64,000 nt of DNA, taken from NCBI GenBank assembly GCA_964437445.1, contig CAYTGR010000015.1, positions 20,409 to 84,408 of the forward strand, in the 5' to 3' direction. Below the pieces are notes generated by a model. That model saw only the letters and a program-made list of their open reading frames with translations, was not told where the DNA came from and searched no databases. Position numbers and translations under genes: made by a program. Source of the DNA: CAYTGR01 sp964437445. GTDB lineage: Bacteria; Chloroflexota; Anaerolineae; B4-G1; SLSP01. Shown here in pieces: positions 35,937 through 44,210 of the stretch (positions within the stretch are counted from its first letter, which is position 1; the number at the start of each line of letters is the position of its first letter).

Positions 35937-37172
35937 TTAAACTTCCCCAGGTTCGGTGGTGAAAATTGCGTTAGCCTCTTCCAGAAAAGCCGGTAAATCT
36001 GCCTCAGCATGGCCCCGGGCGAGCAAATAACGTTCCAGGAGATGGGCCGGAGTTAAAGCCTCAGGGTTCAACCCCTCCAACCGGTCACGGGTGGCACGTT
36101 CCACCTCGCGGTTGATTTGGGTGAAGAACGCGCCGACCAACAGGGGGGCCAGATCACCGTCGCGCAGCTGCGGTTCCTGCTCCGGCAACAGCTGGACAAT
36201 AAGCCGGACAACGGCTCCGGTCAGCTCGCGCCCCGCGACCGCCTGCTGCACTGCCGCGACCGGATCAGGTTCTCCTCGTGCATCCACCCGGAGGGTGTGA
36301 AACGGCCGCGCCGGGAGTTCCACATAGCGCCACTCAGTTGCCCCGCGCTGCACTTCCACCCAGCAAAAACCCTTTGGCTGCCGCTCCTCGCCAAAATCCA
36401 CCCGCTCCAGGCTGCCGGCATAGACCACCGGCGGCGTGTTTTGCGGGTTGAGATTCTGGTGTTGGTGGATATGTCCCAGGGCCACGTAGTCCCACACCGG
36501 CTCCACCAGCGCCGAGAGCGGCACGGTGACATCACGTCCCACCATGATGGAGCGCTCCGAACCCCAATGGGCGCTTTCTACCGAGAAGTGGCCCAGCAGG
36601 ACTGCCGGGAGTGTGGGGTCCACCTCCTGCGCCAGCTGCTGGATCAGCCCCACAACCGCCCCGGTGACCTCTTTGTCCAGGGCTTCCTGGCTCAGGCGAC
36701 GGTACTGCTCCTGTGTCAGCAAACGCTGGCGGACCGGATAGGGGAGTGTTGCCACCTGCAATGGCCCATGGCGCGTCTCCAGGCGGTGCAGGCCGGCCTG
36801 CGCGGCAACCGTGACATGAGGGACGGCCAGCGTATCAAAAATCTCCACGCTGGAGGCCCGCTGCCGCATCACCGGGATATCGTGGTTCCCCACCAGCAGC
36901 ACGGTGGGGATGCCCGCTGCGGAAAGCTGCCGGATCCGGCGGGCGAACTCGCGCTGGTGGGTTGGGTCGGGGTCGCGTGTGCGGAAGGCGTCGCCGGCGA
37001 AGAGCACCGCGTCGGCTTCGTGCTCCATCGCATAAGCCACCACCTCATCCAGTCGCCGCAGGAAATCCACCACGCGCAGATTCAGCCCCGTTTCGGGGTC
37101 CAGCCGCCCGTAGTTTTCCATGCCGATGTGCAGGTCGGCAAAATGAAGCAGGCGAAGGGAATGGCTGCTCAT
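35937..37172 (-). CDS. sbcD: SbcD/Mre11-like DNA repair exonuclease
   Basis: A 411-residue metallophosphoesterase. The metal motifs are LLHFADLHIG, VLFAGDAFRTRD, VLLVGNHDIPVMRQRA, LLGHFSVE and YVALGHIHQHQ, in the order of SbcD/Mre11. It would process broken DNA ends together with an SbcC ATPase; no sbcC is next to it (the downstream neighbour is the convergent-side lytic transglycosylase). AAAGGAG lies 8 bases before the ATG. The C-terminal half (LTPAHLLERYLLARG) is less conserved. Confidence 0.9.
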   Translation of the reverse strand: MSSHSLRLLHFADLHIGMENYGRLDPETGLNLRVVDFLRRLDEVVAYAMEHEADAVLFAGDAFRTRDPDPTHQREFARRIRQLSAAGIPTVLLVGNHDIPVMRQRASSVEIFDTLAVPHVTVAAQAGLHRLETRHGPLQVATLPYPVRQRLLTQEQYRRLSQEALDKEVTGAVVGLIQQLAQEVDPTLPAVLLGHFSVESAHWGSERSIMVGRDVTVPLSALVEPVWDYVALGHIHQHQNLNPQNTPPVVYAGSLERVDFGEERQPKGFCWVEVQRGATEWRYVELPARPFHTLRVDARGEPDPVAAVQQAVAGRELTGAVVRLIVQLLPEQEPQLRDGDLAPLLVGAFFTQINREVERATRDRLEGLNPEALTPAHLLERYLLARGHAEADLPAFLEEANAIFTTEPGEV

Positions 37173-37209
37173 CCTACTCGCTCCTTTGAAAATAGAACCA
37201 GTTTAAAAA

Positions 37210-37258
37210 GTGAGCAGAGAGCAGAAAGTAGAAGTTCTTGTTTCCTGCTCACGGCTCA
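37210..37258. repeat. Dyad heptamer array
   Basis: Seven 7-base units in register. The first units read GTGAGCA and GAGAGCA; the last two are close to their reverse complement (CTGCTCA, CGGCTCA). A further three units (GGATGAA, GGCGGAA type) follow at 37296-37316. A near copy of the whole block lies at 56598-56684. Confidence 0.85.
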
Positions 37259-37261
37259 CAG

Positions 37262-37286
37262 GTTTGTAGTCAAGCGCTTCAGCGCC
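37262..37286. repeat. Partial copy of the 58-bp palindromic element
   Basis: Matches the left end and first hairpin (GTTTGTAGT then GCGCTTCAGCGC) of the complete copies at 41642 and 56710. Confidence 0.75.
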
Positions 37287-37341
37287 GTTGAAAAAGGATG
37301 AAGGCGGAAGGATGAAATCTTCCTTGAAAAGAGCGCTCTTC

Positions 37342-37397
37342 GTTTGTAGTGAGGTGCTTCAGCGCCGTTTCGCCGCGCTAAAGCGCGGCACTACAAG
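37342..37397. repeat. 58-bp-family three-hairpin palindrome
   Basis: Outer inverted ends GTTTGTAGT / ACTACAAGC enclose two inner hairpins (GTGCTTCAGCGCC and GCCGCGCTAAAGCGCGGC). The same layout is found at 41642-41699 and 56710-56767, all intergenic. Confidence 0.88.
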
Positions 37398-37398
37398 C

Positions 37399-37430
37399 AC
37401 GCTAAAACGCTGGAACGCTACAACGCTAAA
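37399..37430. repeat. Tandem degenerate octamers
   Basis: Four 8-base units of the form ACGCTNNA in register, between a palindrome and the methyltransferase stop codon, which the array overlaps. Confidence 0.7.
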
Positions 37431-38650
37431 TTCGTAGTCAGGCGCTTCAGCGCCGCGAAGCGCTCTCGATAAGGATGGTTGACCTGTTCATCCGGCAGCG
37501 CCAGCCCCATTTCAATCATTTTACGGTTGATAAAGAGGCGGTTTTTGAGATAGACATAAGCCGCCTCGGGCGCTTCAGGCAGCGGGGTGCGCAACGTGAC
37601 CTGTTTGCCGCGCACGAATTGCCGGAGATAGGCAGTGGCGGCCTCCACCTGCACGGCCGGGATCAGCACACCCAACAACCGGATCTCGCGCCCGTCGTCC
37701 AATCGTAGCCGCTCCGGCCCGACTACGTCGCGCACCCGGTAGAGCGGCTCAACCGCTTGCTCCGGTGGCTCTGCCAGGGGTTGCAGGTCTTGAATGGCGG
37801 GCCGGTAAGCCGCCGGCCGCAATTCGCCCACACGCTCCGGCCGCTCCACTGTGACCTGGTAGAGCTCAAATAATCCACCATCGGTTTGCAAACGCGCCTG
37901 AATCAGCGGCAGGTACTCCGGGTTGAGCTCATAGCCGATGGCATTGCGTTCCAGAGCTAACGCGACCTGCGCCGTCGTGCCGCTGCCCAGGAACGGATCC
38001 AATACAGTCTCCCCCGGTGCCGTGAACATGCGAATCAGGCGGCGCGGCAGCTCCTCTGGAAACATCGCCTCATGGCCTATCTGCCGCGCACCGCCGAAGG
38101 CCCAATGGCCAGCAAAATAAGTTTTCCACTCTTCTTTGGTCAACCGGGCTTTCTCTTTCTGCTCTGGCGTCAGCTGCCGCTTACCCGGTTTCTTGAACAA
38201 CAGGATGTACTCGTAATCCAGTTCCACAATTCCGTTGGGGGGGTAAGGGAACGACCCCATCACTACGGCGCCCCCGCTGGTTTCCAACGTCGTTTTCTTC
38301 TGCCAGATGATTGCCCCTAAACTGTCAAAGCCCAGCTGCTCGGCCTGGACGATGAGCTCGGCATGGAGCGGAATGACCTTGTAGCGGCCGAACTGCGCCG
38401 CCCGCGCAAACTGGTCACCGATGTTGATGCAGAGCCGCCCGCCTGGGAGCAGCACCCGGAAGCACTCCGCCCAGACCCGGTAGAGGTCGGTCAGGTAACT
38501 GTGGAGCGTCTGGCCGTGCCCGATCTGCCCTGGCGCGCCGTAATCTTTGATGGCATAGTAAGGGGGCGACGTGACCACCAGCGCGACACTTGCGTCGGCG
38601 ACCTCTGGCATCTGGCGGCTATCGGCCAGGTAAATCCGCGCCTGGCTCAT
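37418..38650 (-). CDS. Site-specific DNA methyltransferase with C-terminal SNase/OB-like domain
   Basis: A 410-residue protein. Residues 1-245 form an amino-methyltransferase: catalytic SPPYYAIKDYG (N4-cytosine or N6-adenine type) comes first, and the AdoMet motif VLDPFLGSGTTAQVALALERNAIGYELNPEY comes later. Residues about 295-400 look like a staphylococcal-nuclease/OB fold (EIRLLGVLIPAVQVEAATAYL, KNRLFINRKMIEMGLA) but without the usual catalytic residues. The last 15 residues are encoded by repeat DNA. ATG at 38650 overlaps the upstream GNAT gene by 4 bases. No restriction endonuclease is adjacent. Confidence 0.88.
   Translation of the reverse strand: MSQARIYLADSRQMPEVADASVALVVTSPPYYAIKDYGAPGQIGHGQTLHSYLTDLYRVWAECFRVLLPGGRLCINIGDQFARAAQFGRYKVIPLHAELIVQAEQLGFDSLGAIIWQKKTTLETSGGAVVMGSFPYPPNGIVELDYEYILLFKKPGKRQLTPEQKEKARLTKEEWKTYFAGHWAFGGARQIGHEAMFPEELPRRLIRMFTAPGETVLDPFLGSGTTAQVALALERNAIGYELNPEYLPLIQARLQTDGGLFELYQVTVERPERVGELRPAAYRPAIQDLQPLAEPPEQAVEPLYRVRDVVGPERLRLDDGREIRLLGVLIPAVQVEAATAYLRQFVRGKQVTLRTPLPEAPEAAYVYLKNRLFINRKMIEMGLALPDEQVNHPYRERFAALKRLTTNLAL
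37431..37460. repeat. Palindrome fragment inside the methyltransferase gene
   Basis: The left end and first hairpin of the 58-bp element (TTCGTAGTC then GGCGCTTCAGCGCC) form the 3' end of the methyltransferase reading frame. Confidence 0.8.
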
Positions 38651-39060
38651 ATATCGCTCCCCGCTTGCCATTCATAATGGCGCAGCATCATCCCGGTTGC
38701 CCGATGTAGCCCCAGATGTTCGTAAAAAGGTTGCACTTCGGGATCACATAGCAAATCTACCATATAGCAGTCACGCACCTGGTCTAACATCCGCCGCACC
38801 AATTCGGTGCCGATCCCCTGCCCCTGGTATGCCGGCAACACTTCCAGGAACGGGATGTAAGCACTCAACACGTGATCGGTGATCGCCGTGATGAAACCAA
38901 CTACTTGTCCCGTTGCTTCATCCAGTGCCAAAACCACTCTATCGCTCTGCTGCAACAATCGCAAATGGGTCTCCGCCGAGGGAAGATTCGGCCAGCCGAC
39001 GAAAAAGCCATACAGGCGCTCCGGCGTCACTCCCACCACCGAGAAAGTGTAGACGATCAA
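38647..39060 (-). CDS. GNAT family N-acetyltransferase
   Basis: A 137-residue acetyltransferase. The acetyl-CoA loop is VLPAYQGQGIGTELVRRML, preceded by VVGFITAITD and followed by FYEHLGLHRATGM. The start is TTG at 39060 with GAGG 5-6 bases upstream. Its stop overlaps the methyltransferase ATG (ATGA). The acetyl acceptor is unknown. Confidence 0.88.
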   Translation of the reverse strand: MIVYTFSVVGVTPERLYGFFVGWPNLPSAETHLRLLQQSDRVVLALDEATGQVVGFITAITDHVLSAYIPFLEVLPAYQGQGIGTELVRRMLDQVRDCYMVDLLCDPEVQPFYEHLGLHRATGMMLRHYEWQAGSDI

Positions 39061-39128
39061 ACTTACCTCACTGCCGTCCCAAGTAGAGGTTTGATTGTGG
39101 ACATTATTAGGATACTACGTACTCTCTA

Positions 39129-39578
39129 TCACAGAGGATATTTTTCTATCGCCGCGAGCTGCGCCACCCGGCGCGCGTGCCGCCCCCCCTGGAATTGCCC
39201 GGCCAGGAACGCCGTCACAATGTCCTCGGCCAGCGCCGCACCCAGGATCCGCCCACCCAGACAGAGGATATTGGCCTGGTTGTGCTCACGCGCCAGCCGC
39301 GCCATCGTCGCGTCGGTGCAGAGCGCCGCCCGCGCCCCGCGCACCTTGTTCGCCGCGATGGAGACGCCAATCCCCGTGCCGCAAACCAAAATCCCGAGCT
39401 CGTACTCACCGGCCACGACCGCTCGCGCCACCGGCAGCGCATAGGCCGGATAATCCACCGAGACAGCTCCGTCGTGTGTCCCCTGATCAAAGACCTCGTG
39501 CCCCTGCGCCGTCAGAAACTGCTTCAGATGCTCCTTGAGTGCAAAACCGCCGTGATCCGCGCCGATAATGAGTTTCAC
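39129..39578 (-). CDS. rpiB: Ribose 5-phosphate isomerase B
   Basis: A 149-residue RpiB/LacAB enzyme of the pentose phosphate pathway. It shows IIGADHGGFALKEHLK, the catalytic cysteine motif LVCGTGIGVSIAANKVRGARAA and the EHNQANILCLGGR stretch. GTG start with GGAGGG 8-9 bases upstream. It reads with ung and the MFS gene on the same strand, 31 bases after ung. Confidence 0.95.
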   Translation of the reverse strand: MKLIIGADHGGFALKEHLKQFLTAQGHEVFDQGTHDGAVSVDYPAYALPVARAVVAGEYELGILVCGTGIGVSIAANKVRGARAALCTDATMARLAREHNQANILCLGGRILGAALAEDIVTAFLAGQFQGGRHARRVAQLAAIEKYPL

Positions 39579-39609
39579 TTTGCCGCCCTCCCCGTCAGCT
39601 TGAGTACGA

Positions 39610-40260
39610 TCACCACTGAATAGGCCGACCGCCGTGTTCCATCAAATAACGGTTGGCCGCCGAGAAATGGCCGCAGCCGAAAAAGCCCCGCTTCGCTGAA
39701 AGTGGTGAAGGGTGCACAGTCTCCAGGATCAAATGCCGGGTGGGATTAATCAATGCGCGCTTGGCCTGGGCATAGGCGCCCCACAGCATAAAGACCAGTC
39801 CCTCCCGTTGTTCACTCAAGCTCTGGATGATCTGATCGGTGAGCGCCTGCCAGCCCAATTTCTGGTGGGAGGCGGGTTTGCCCGCCTCTACGGTCAAGAT
39901 CGCATTGAGCAAGAGCACGCCCTGCCGGGCCCATCGGGTCAGGTCGGTGGAAAAGGTCTGTTTGACGCCGCCGTATACATCGCGTTCAATCTCTTTGAAA
40001 ATATTTTTCAGCGACGGGGGCGCTTTGACGCCTTCCGGCACCGAGAAAGCCAGCCCGTGCGCCTGTCCCGGCCCGTGATAGGGATCCTGTCCCAGCAGGA
40101 CCACTTGCACGGCGTCAAACGGCGTCATCTCCAGCGCGTAAAAGATGCGCTCCTGCGGCGGGTAAATCGTCGCCGTGGCCCGCAGCGCCGCGACCTGGGC
40201 CAATAGCTGCCTGTGATATCCACTTTGCAGCAAAGGAATGTGTGCTATCCAGCTTTCCAT
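39610..40260 (-). CDS. ung: Uracil-DNA glycosylase, family 1
   Basis: A 216-residue UNG. The water-activating motif VLLGQDPYHGPGQAHGLAFSV, LLLNAILTVEAGKPASH, and the His loop VHPSPLSAKRGFFG are intact. It removes uracil from DNA. Its ATG directly abuts the stop of the MFS gene, with GAGGTGG upstream. A dCTP deaminase gene nearby supplies another step in uracil control. Confidence 0.97.
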   Translation of the reverse strand: MESWIAHIPLLQSGYHRQLLAQVAALRATATIYPPQERIFYALEMTPFDAVQVVLLGQDPYHGPGQAHGLAFSVPEGVKAPPSLKNIFKEIERDVYGGVKQTFSTDLTRWARQGVLLLNAILTVEAGKPASHQKLGWQALTDQIIQSLSEQREGLVFMLWGAYAQAKRALINPTRHLILETVHPSPLSAKRGFFGCGHFSAANRYLMEHGGRPIQW

Positions 40261-41616
40261 TTAAGCCACCTCGCTTTCTACGTCAGGCTGAGGTGCTTGA
40301 GCGGCGACATGATCCGGCAGGATGGTCTCTGCCTCGCGCACCGCCGGGAAGAGATAGCCGCCGCCGCCCACCAGCATCGCTAACAGGCCCGTGAAGACAA
40401 ACAGCAGCCCCATCCCCGCGCCGGGGCCGCTCCCCACCAGCCAGCTGAAGACCGGCACCAGTGCGCCGCCCTCCCGCATGGCCGGCTCCAAAACTTTGTC
40501 GGCCAGTGGCCCGGCGATCAGCTGGGCTAAGGGTGTGACAAACCAGGCGATCAGCCGCCGGGTGGCAAAGACTCGCCCCTGTACATCGGGCGCGACCTTG
40601 GCCTGCCAGATGGCTTGATTGGAACCGTTGATGAACGGGACAAAGAAGACGGCGCAGAAGCTGGCAACGACCCAGACCGGCAGGCTCAGCCCCACGCCCA
40701 TCCACACCTGCCCCAACAGGCTGACCAGCACCCAGCCCAACAGCACACCGTGGACGCGCCGCCGGGGACCGCCCCAGGCGCTCATCGCCAGGCCGCCCAC
40801 CACGCCGCCGATAGCGCCGGCCGATTGCACGGTGCCCAGAATCAGCGCGTTGCTGGCCGTCCGCGCTAAAATCAGCGCCGGTCGCACCGCGCCGGCCAAG
40901 TTGGCGAAAAAGTTGCCGGTCAAAAAGACCAGTTGCAACCCCAACAAACTGGGGCGCTCCACAATGTAACGAAACCCGTAAGCCGCCTCTTTCCAAAGAC
41001 TTCCCTGACCGGCGCGCCCTTCCTCTGTCTGCGGTGGCTGCGGCACATGGACAAAGCATAACGCTCCCACCGCGACCACAAACGTTACGATGTCGATCGT
41101 GAGGATGCCACCCAGGCCGAGGAACGGCAACAGCGCCCCGGCCAGCATCGGCGCGAAGACCCCGGAGGCGCTGTCGGCCAGCTCCATCATCCCGTTGGCT
41201 CGGCCGTACTGCTCCTTGGGCAGCATCAGGCTGATGGAAGCCGAGTAGGCCGGCCACTGGAAGGTCTGGAAGGTCCCCTCAATCGCTACCGCGATGTAAA
41301 GGTGCCAGATTTCCAGCCGCCCCAGGCTGTAGAGGAGCAGCAAGCCGATAGTGGTCGCGCCGGCCGCCAGGTCGCTGACCATCATCATCAGCTTGCGGTT
41401 GGAGCGATCCACAATAGCGCCGGCCACCGGGCTCATGATCAGCATCGGCGTGACGAAGAAGAAGCCGACCAGCGCCAGCGCCGTCGCTTGACCGGTTTTC
41501 TGGTAGGCCCAGATCGTCAGCGCGAAGCCGGTCATGCTGGTGCCCAGCAGGGAGACGATCTGGCCCAGCCAGACCACGATGAAAGCCGCCATGCCGACAG
41601 GCCGTCTGGGTGACAT
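40261..41616 (-). CDS. MFS transporter (macrolide-efflux/EntS type)
   Basis: A 451-residue membrane protein with about twelve helices. It has the MFS_3-like start FIVVWLGQIVSLLGTSMTGF, the cytoplasmic loop DRSNRKLMM, and VAPDVQGRVFATRRL after helix 10. An exporter role is likely, substrate unknown. Translation of ung is probably coupled to its stop codon. Its own start has only a weak Shine-Dalgarno sequence. Confidence 0.9.
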   Translation of the reverse strand: MSPRRPVGMAAFIVVWLGQIVSLLGTSMTGFALTIWAYQKTGQATALALVGFFFVTPMLIMSPVAGAIVDRSNRKLMMMVSDLAAGATTIGLLLLYSLGRLEIWHLYIAVAIEGTFQTFQWPAYSASISLMLPKEQYGRANGMMELADSASGVFAPMLAGALLPFLGLGGILTIDIVTFVVAVGALCFVHVPQPPQTEEGRAGQGSLWKEAAYGFRYIVERPSLLGLQLVFLTGNFFANLAGAVRPALILARTASNALILGTVQSAGAIGGVVGGLAMSAWGGPRRRVHGVLLGWVLVSLLGQVWMGVGLSLPVWVVASFCAVFFVPFINGSNQAIWQAKVAPDVQGRVFATRRLIAWFVTPLAQLIAGPLADKVLEPAMREGGALVPVFSWLVGSGPGAGMGLLFVFTGLLAMLVGGGGYLFPAVREAETILPDHVAAQAPQPDVESEVA

Positions 41617-41641
41617 AAGATGCCCTTTTATAGCGTGAGAA

Positions 41642-41699
41642 GTTTGTAGTCAGGCGCTTTAGCGCCGTTTGAGCCGCGCTGAAGCGCAGCACTGCGAAC
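41642..41699. repeat. 58-bp three-hairpin palindrome
   Basis: Complete copy: ends GTTTGTAGT and ACTGCGAAC, inner hairpins GGCGCTTTAGCGCC and GCGCTGAAGCGC. Intergenic between the MFS gene and dcd. Confidence 0.9.
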
Positions 41700-41719
41700 T
41701 GCATAACGCTTGTTTGTGC

Positions 41720-41778
41720 GGTAAGCGGTGAGCCGTGAGCAGGATGGCTTTAGCCCTGCTCACGGCTCACTCTTCACT
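41720..41778. repeat. Dyad heptamer array forming a dcd gene-end hairpin
   Basis: Three units such as GGTGAGC and CGTGAGC on the left and three complementary ones (GCTCACG, GCTCACT) on the right. The inner part is a perfect 16-bp stem (41728-41743 with 41755-41770) that lies 8 bases beyond the dcd stop codon and may terminate its transcript. Confidence 0.85.
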
Positions 41779-42339
41779 TTATAGCCGTGGCAACACAATG
41801 CCCTGTTGGCCTTGATACTTGCCCTTCTTATCGGCGTAAGAGACCTCACACGGCTCGTCGCCCTCAAAAAAAAGCACCTGCGCGATCCCTTCATGCGCGT
41901 AAATCTTGGCCGGCAGCGGCGTGGTATTGCTGATCTCAATGGTGATGTAGCCCTCCCAACCCGGCTCTAAGGGCGTGAAATTGGTCACGATGCCGCAACG
42001 GGCGTAAGTGCTTTTTCCCAGCACGGCCCCTAAAACATTGCGGGGCATCCGAAAATACTCCATTGTCCGCGCCAGCGCGAACGAGTTGGGCGGGATGATG
42101 CAGACCTCCCCGCGGAAATCCACCATGGCGCGCGTATCCAGATGTTTGGGATCCACCACCGCCAGATCGCCCACCCCCGGCGTGAAGACCTTGAACTCGT
42201 CGGCCACGCGGATATCGTAGCCATACGACGACAGCCCATACGAAATCGTCCCGTTGCGCACCTGCGTCTCCACAAACGGGTCAATCATCCCATAGTCCTG
42301 TACCATCCGCCGAATCCAATGATCGGGTTTCAATCCCAT
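41779..42339 (-). CDS. dcd: dCTP deaminase
   Basis: A 186-residue trimeric dCTP deaminase-type protein. It starts KPDHWIRRMVQDYGMIDPF, has SSYGYDIRVADEFKVF, the substrate loop GKSTYARCGIVTNFTPLEPGWEGYITIEISNT with catalytic Glu in the usual place, and the lid YQGQQGIVLPRL. It converts dCTP to dUTP for dTMP synthesis. GAGG lies about 10 bases before the ATG. Confidence 0.95.
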   Translation of the reverse strand: MGLKPDHWIRRMVQDYGMIDPFVETQVRNGTISYGLSSYGYDIRVADEFKVFTPGVGDLAVVDPKHLDTRAMVDFRGEVCIIPPNSFALARTMEYFRMPRNVLGAVLGKSTYARCGIVTNFTPLEPGWEGYITIEISNTTPLPAKIYAHEGIAQVLFFEGDEPCEVSYADKKGKYQGQQGIVLPRL

Positions 42340-42373
42340 CCAGACACAACCTCGCTCTCAAGTTTAGATAATG

Positions 42374-42456
42374 GACCACCGACCGCAGACCGCAATCTCT
42401 TTTCACGCCTCACGTTTCACGCTTCACGCTTCACGCTTCACGTCTCCCGTCTCACA
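42374..42456. repeat. Two adjoining heptamer arrays
   Basis: Three units of GACCRCM type (42374-42394) followed by eight of YYTCACG type (42401-42456), e.g. CTTCACG three times. The last unit contains the argS stop codon. Confidence 0.88.
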
Positions 42457-44152
42457 TCCGCTCCGGCGCTGCCATGCCCATCAAATGCAGGACGCGCGCG
42501 AGCACTCCCTGCGCCGCGCGGACCAGGAGCAGCCGCGCGCGGGTCAGCTCCGCGTCGGCCGGATCGGCCGAGACCACCCGGCAATCGCGGTAAAAAGCGT
42601 GGAAGAGCGCCGCCAGCTCGGTGGCATAGGCTGTGAGATAGTGCGCCGTCAACTGCGTCGCCGCTAAGGTGATCACCTCCGGCAGCGCCAGCAGCTTGCG
42701 GATCAACGCCAGCTCGCTGGGGTGGGTGAGCAGCGCCGGATCGCCGGCCGCTGTCACGTCCCAGCTCTGCTCCGCCGCATGACGCAACACCCCCGCGATG
42801 CGCGTGTGCGCGTACTGCACGTAGTAGACCGGGTTGCGCTCCGATTGCTCCACCACCAGGTCCAGGTCAAACTCCAGCGTCACATCGGCGGTGCGTGTGA
42901 GCATCATGTAGCGGATGGGGTCGGGGCCGACCTCGTCCACCAATTCGCGCAGGGTGACAAACTCGCCGGAGCTTTTGGACATCCGCACTTCCTGCCCGCC
43001 GCGCCGCAGCGTGACCAGCTGGTAGAGGATAAAGATCGCCCGCGCCGGGTCCAGTCCTAACGCGCGCGCCACCGCCTTGACCCGTGGCACGTCGCCGTGA
43101 TGGTCGGCCCCCCAGACATAAATCGCCCGGTCAAAGCCGCGCGTGACCAGCTTGTCCCAGACGTAGACCGCATCGGAAGCCAGATAAGTGGGGCGGTCCT
43201 CCGGGTCGGCCACCACCCGCGGCGAACGGATGAGGACCGCATCCTTTTCCAGCTCGTCAGCGTGGAACCAGACCGCGTCATCCTGTTCCACAATCGCGCC
43301 GTTTGCCCACAAGCGCGCCATGATCGGCTCAAACATCCCCCGCTCGTAGAACCAGCGCTCATGGAACCAGGTATCAAAGTGGATGCGCAGGGCCGCCAAG
43401 TCGTCACGGATGCCGGCCAAAATGCGGTCAATGCCCCAGAGGGTCAGTTCGCGGATCGCCTGCGCGCGCTCCAGTTCCAGATAACGCCGGCCCTCGTGCT
43501 CCAGCGCCTCGCGCGCGAGCTCGGCCACGTAAGCGCCGGGATAGCCCTTCTCCGGGAACGGGTACTCCTCCCCCAGCAGGGCGGCATAGCGGGCAAAGAT
43601 GCTCTCGCCAAAGACGCGCGACTTGGAGCCGGCGTCGTTGACGTAGTATTCGCGCTCCACCGTGTAGCCCGCCGCCTGCAGGACCGCCGCCAGCGCGTCG
43701 CCGATCACCGCATTGCGTGCCGAGCCGATGGTGAGCGGCCCGGTCGGGTTGGCGCTGACGAACTCCACCTGGACGCGCTGTCCAGCTCCCAGGCTGACGT
43801 TGCCCCAGGTCTCGCCCGCCGCCAGGATCTCCGGCACCTGGCGGGCCAGCCAGCCGGTATCCAACGTGAAGTTGAGATAGCCCGGAGCGGCCACCTCTAC
43901 CTGGCCGATGAACTCGGCCGCCGGCAGATGCGGCACGAGCGCTTGCGCAATCTGCAACGGGGCGCGCTTCAATGTCTTGGCCAGCCCCAGGCAGACCGGC
44001 GTCGCATAATCACCATGCGCCGCCTGGCGGGTCGGCTCCACCACCACCGGCGGCAAGTCAAACGACGGGAAGGTCCCCGCCGCTTGCGCCGCTTGCAATC
44101 CGGCCTGTACCAGCGCGGCGATCTGCTCGCGCAACGTTGTAACATACTTCAT
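42452..44152 (-). CDS. argS: Arginyl-tRNA synthetase
   Basis: A 566-residue class Ia synthetase. The signature region reads VEFVSANPTGPLTIGSARNA, in which both histidines of the HIGH motif are replaced (TIGS); KMSKS is present as VRMSKSSGEFVTL. N-terminal Add1 domain and C-terminal helical anticodon domain (HPSELALIRKLLALPEVI, LLLVRAAQGVLARVLHLMG) are in place. GGGAGG lies about 6 bases before the ATG. As the only ArgRS seen, it is presumed active; some bacterial ArgRS keep only one of the two histidines. Confidence 0.96.
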   Translation of the reverse strand: MKYVTTLREQIAALVQAGLQAAQAAGTFPSFDLPPVVVEPTRQAAHGDYATPVCLGLAKTLKRAPLQIAQALVPHLPAAEFIGQVEVAAPGYLNFTLDTGWLARQVPEILAAGETWGNVSLGAGQRVQVEFVSANPTGPLTIGSARNAVIGDALAAVLQAAGYTVEREYYVNDAGSKSRVFGESIFARYAALLGEEYPFPEKGYPGAYVAELAREALEHEGRRYLELERAQAIRELTLWGIDRILAGIRDDLAALRIHFDTWFHERWFYERGMFEPIMARLWANGAIVEQDDAVWFHADELEKDAVLIRSPRVVADPEDRPTYLASDAVYVWDKLVTRGFDRAIYVWGADHHGDVPRVKAVARALGLDPARAIFILYQLVTLRRGGQEVRMSKSSGEFVTLRELVDEVGPDPIRYMMLTRTADVTLEFDLDLVVEQSERNPVYYVQYAHTRIAGVLRHAAEQSWDVTAAGDPALLTHPSELALIRKLLALPEVITLAATQLTAHYLTAYATELAALFHAFYRDCRVVSADPADAELTRARLLLVRAAQGVLARVLHLMGMAAPERM

Positions 44153-44210
44153 AAAAGACCTCCCGCCGTGAAACGTGACGAATCTGACCGCCAGGGTTCA
44201 CGTTTTGACG

